Source of the DNA: Mycolicibacterium xanthum
GTDB taxonomy: Bacteria > Actinomycetota > Actinomycetes > Mycobacteriales > Mycobacteriaceae
DNA length: 64,000 nucleotides
Reading direction: 5' to 3'
NCBI RefSeq assembly: GCF_019710635.1
Contig: NZ_JAIFZS010000008.1
Coordinates: forward strand, 248,001-312,000
The translations under genes and the position numbers were made by a program. Below the pieces are notes generated by a model that ran no database searches, was not told the DNA's origin, and saw nothing but the letters and a program-made list of their open reading frames with translations. Shown one piece after another: positions 61,612 through 64,000 of the stretch (positions are counted from its first letter, which is position 1; each line of letters begins with the position of its first letter).

Positions 61612-62523
61612 TCAGCTGCGCTGGGGCGCGGTGGCGAACGCCAGCGCCTCCCCGATGGTGTGGTGGTGGAACTGGAAACCGGCGCGCTCCAGTGCCGCGG
61701 GAATCGCACGCTGGCCGCCGAGCAGACCTTCCTCGGCGAACTCGCCGAGCACGGCGCGCAGGGCGAAGCCGGGCACCATCAGCGGGGTCGGCCGGTTAAC
61801 GCTCCGCCCGAGCGCGGCGGTGAACTCGGCATTGGTGACCGGGGCCGGTCCGGTGACGTTGACCGGCCCGGCCAGGTCATCGTGCGCGATGGCGAACAAC
61901 ACGGCGCGCACCTGATCCTCCAGGCTGATCCACGACAGGTACTGGCGCCCGTTTCCCAGCCGGGCCCCCAGCCCCAGCGAGAACAGCGGCCGCAGCCGAC
62001 CGAGCATGCCGCCGGACGGCGCCATCACGAGTCCGGTGCGGGTCAGCACCACCCGCACGCCGTAGTGCAGCGCCACCGCGGTCGCGGCCTCCCAGTCCAT
62101 CGCCAGTCGCGCCAGGAAACCGGTTCCGGGCGCCGCGGACTCGTCCACCGGGGTGGCGCCGGTGTCGCCGTAGTAGCCGACCGCGCTGGAGTTGATCAGC
62201 ACTGGTACACCGGCGTCGACGACGGCACGGGAGAGCACCTCGGTCGGGCCGATACGGCTGTCGCGCAGGCTCTGTTTGAAGGCCCCCGACCAGCGTTTCT
62301 GTCCGATGTTGACCCCGCACAGGTTCACCACCGCGTCGACACCGGCCAGCGCGCCGGCGTCGAAGTCGCCGGTGTCGGGGTTCCAGAACACCTCGTCGGC
62401 GGTCGACGGCGCCCGGCGCACCAGGCGCAGCACGCGGTGGTCGGTCGCCCGCAGGGCATAGACCAGCGCCGTGCCGATCAGACCGGAGGATCCGGCGACC
62501 GCGACGACCGAGTCGGTGGACAT
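61612..62523 (-). CDS. TIGR01777 family NAD(P)-binding epimerase (Rv2216-like)
   Basis: A 303-residue short-chain dehydrogenase/epimerase-like protein of the TIGR01777 (SDR39U1) family. The nucleotide-binding GxxGxxG is GSSGLIG at residues 11-17, with [11 protein letters not shown] carrying the conserved tyrosine. The C-terminal region is the DUF1731 domain. Function is unknown. ATG at 62523 is preferred over a GTG at 62529. It lies 12 bases after dlaT and before lipB, as in other mycobacteria. Confidence 0.86.
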   Translation of the reverse strand: MSTDSVVAVAGSSGLIGTALVYALRATDHRVLRLVRRAPSTADEVFWNPDTGDFDAGALAGVDAVVNLCGVNIGQKRWSGAFKQSLRDSRIGPTEVLSRAVVDAGVPVLINSSAVGYYGDTGATPVDESAAPGTGFLARLAMDWEAATAVALHYGVRVVLTRTGLVMAPSGGMLGRLRPLFSLGLGARLGNGRQYLSWISLEDQVRAVLFAIAHDDLAGPVNVTGPAPVTNAEFTAALGRSVNRPTPLMVPGFALRAVLGEFAEEGLLGGQRAIPAALERAGFQFHHHTIGEALAFATAPQRS

Positions 62524-62535
62524 CGGCACGGCCGT

Positions 62536-64000
<1,465 letters not shown>

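Overview
The window looks like chromosomal DNA from a mycobacterium, probably a Mycolicibacterium-type species. It is very GC-rich and uses many GTG starts and 4-base stop/start overlaps. It carries the mycolic-acid FAS-II cluster (mabR-fabD-acpM-kasA-kasB-accD6), and its gene order matches, from memory, the M. tuberculosis block Rv2258c to Rv2215. The exact species cannot be named from sequence alone.

Layout. 1-9.2 kb: the end of a LuxR-type regulator, a SAM methyltransferase, a homocysteine methyltransferase, a serine hydrolase, a DUF3145 protein, a lipid kinase, an AGPS-like flavoprotein, a TetR regulator and glpD. 9.2-18.8 kb (minus strand): aceE, mabR, then fabD-acpM-kasA-kasB-accD6. 19-20.6 kb: a putative lipoprotein, a DUF3052 protein and ahpE. 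20.7-25.7 kb: tRNA-Val(TAC) followed by an accessory island bounded by a 33-bp duplication of the tRNA 3' end. The island holds an F420-dependent ketoreductase-like protein, a stand-alone CAT-like acyltransferase, a DUF2252 protein and a truncated SEFIR/TIR fragment; no integrase was seen. 25.7-34 kb: amidohydrolase, VOC protein, cobD, SURF1, ptpA/ptkA, Nif3, a zinc-ribbon protein and an RNase HI-phosphatase fusion. 34-38.8 kb: an XRE-cupin/flavoprotein/methyltransferase cassette, a carboxylate-amine ligase and small proteins. 38.9-39.4 kb: RNase P RNA. 39.4-50 kb: CYTH-CHAD protein, orphan fatty-acyl-AMP ligase plus crotonase, panB, wax-ester synthase/DGAT, caeA/hip1 and a paralogue. 49.7-57 kb: nitrogen assimilation (glnA2, glnE, glnA1). 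57-64 kb: RDD protein, NrtR-like Nudix protein, VWA protein, a DUF4191 protein, lipA, lipB, an epimerase and the lipoyl acyltransferase dlaT, cut by the window end.

How the genes work together. AccD6 makes malonyl-CoA, FabD loads it on AcpM and KasA/KasB elongate meromycolate chains, with MabR as the likely local regulator. AceE and DlaT are the E1 and E2 of pyruvate dehydrogenase, and LipB/LipA make the lipoyl cofactor that DlaT needs. GlnE would adenylylate GlnA1, whose target Tyr406 is present. PtkA and PtpA are an overlapping kinase/phosphatase pair.

Besides the tRNA island, the main oddities are short repeats and hairpins that enclose stop codons: a 30-bp tandem repeat at 4485, a 22-bp one at 43651, a 25-bp one at 54111, a 26-bp one at 55402 and a 21-bp perfect inverted repeat over the glpD stop. 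There is also a compact TACAGTA bidirectional promoter at 7072, GlnR-like boxes at glnA1 and glnA2, and a long imperfect inverted repeat between the NrtR-like and VWA genes. All coordinates and motifs were read by eye; no database search was run.
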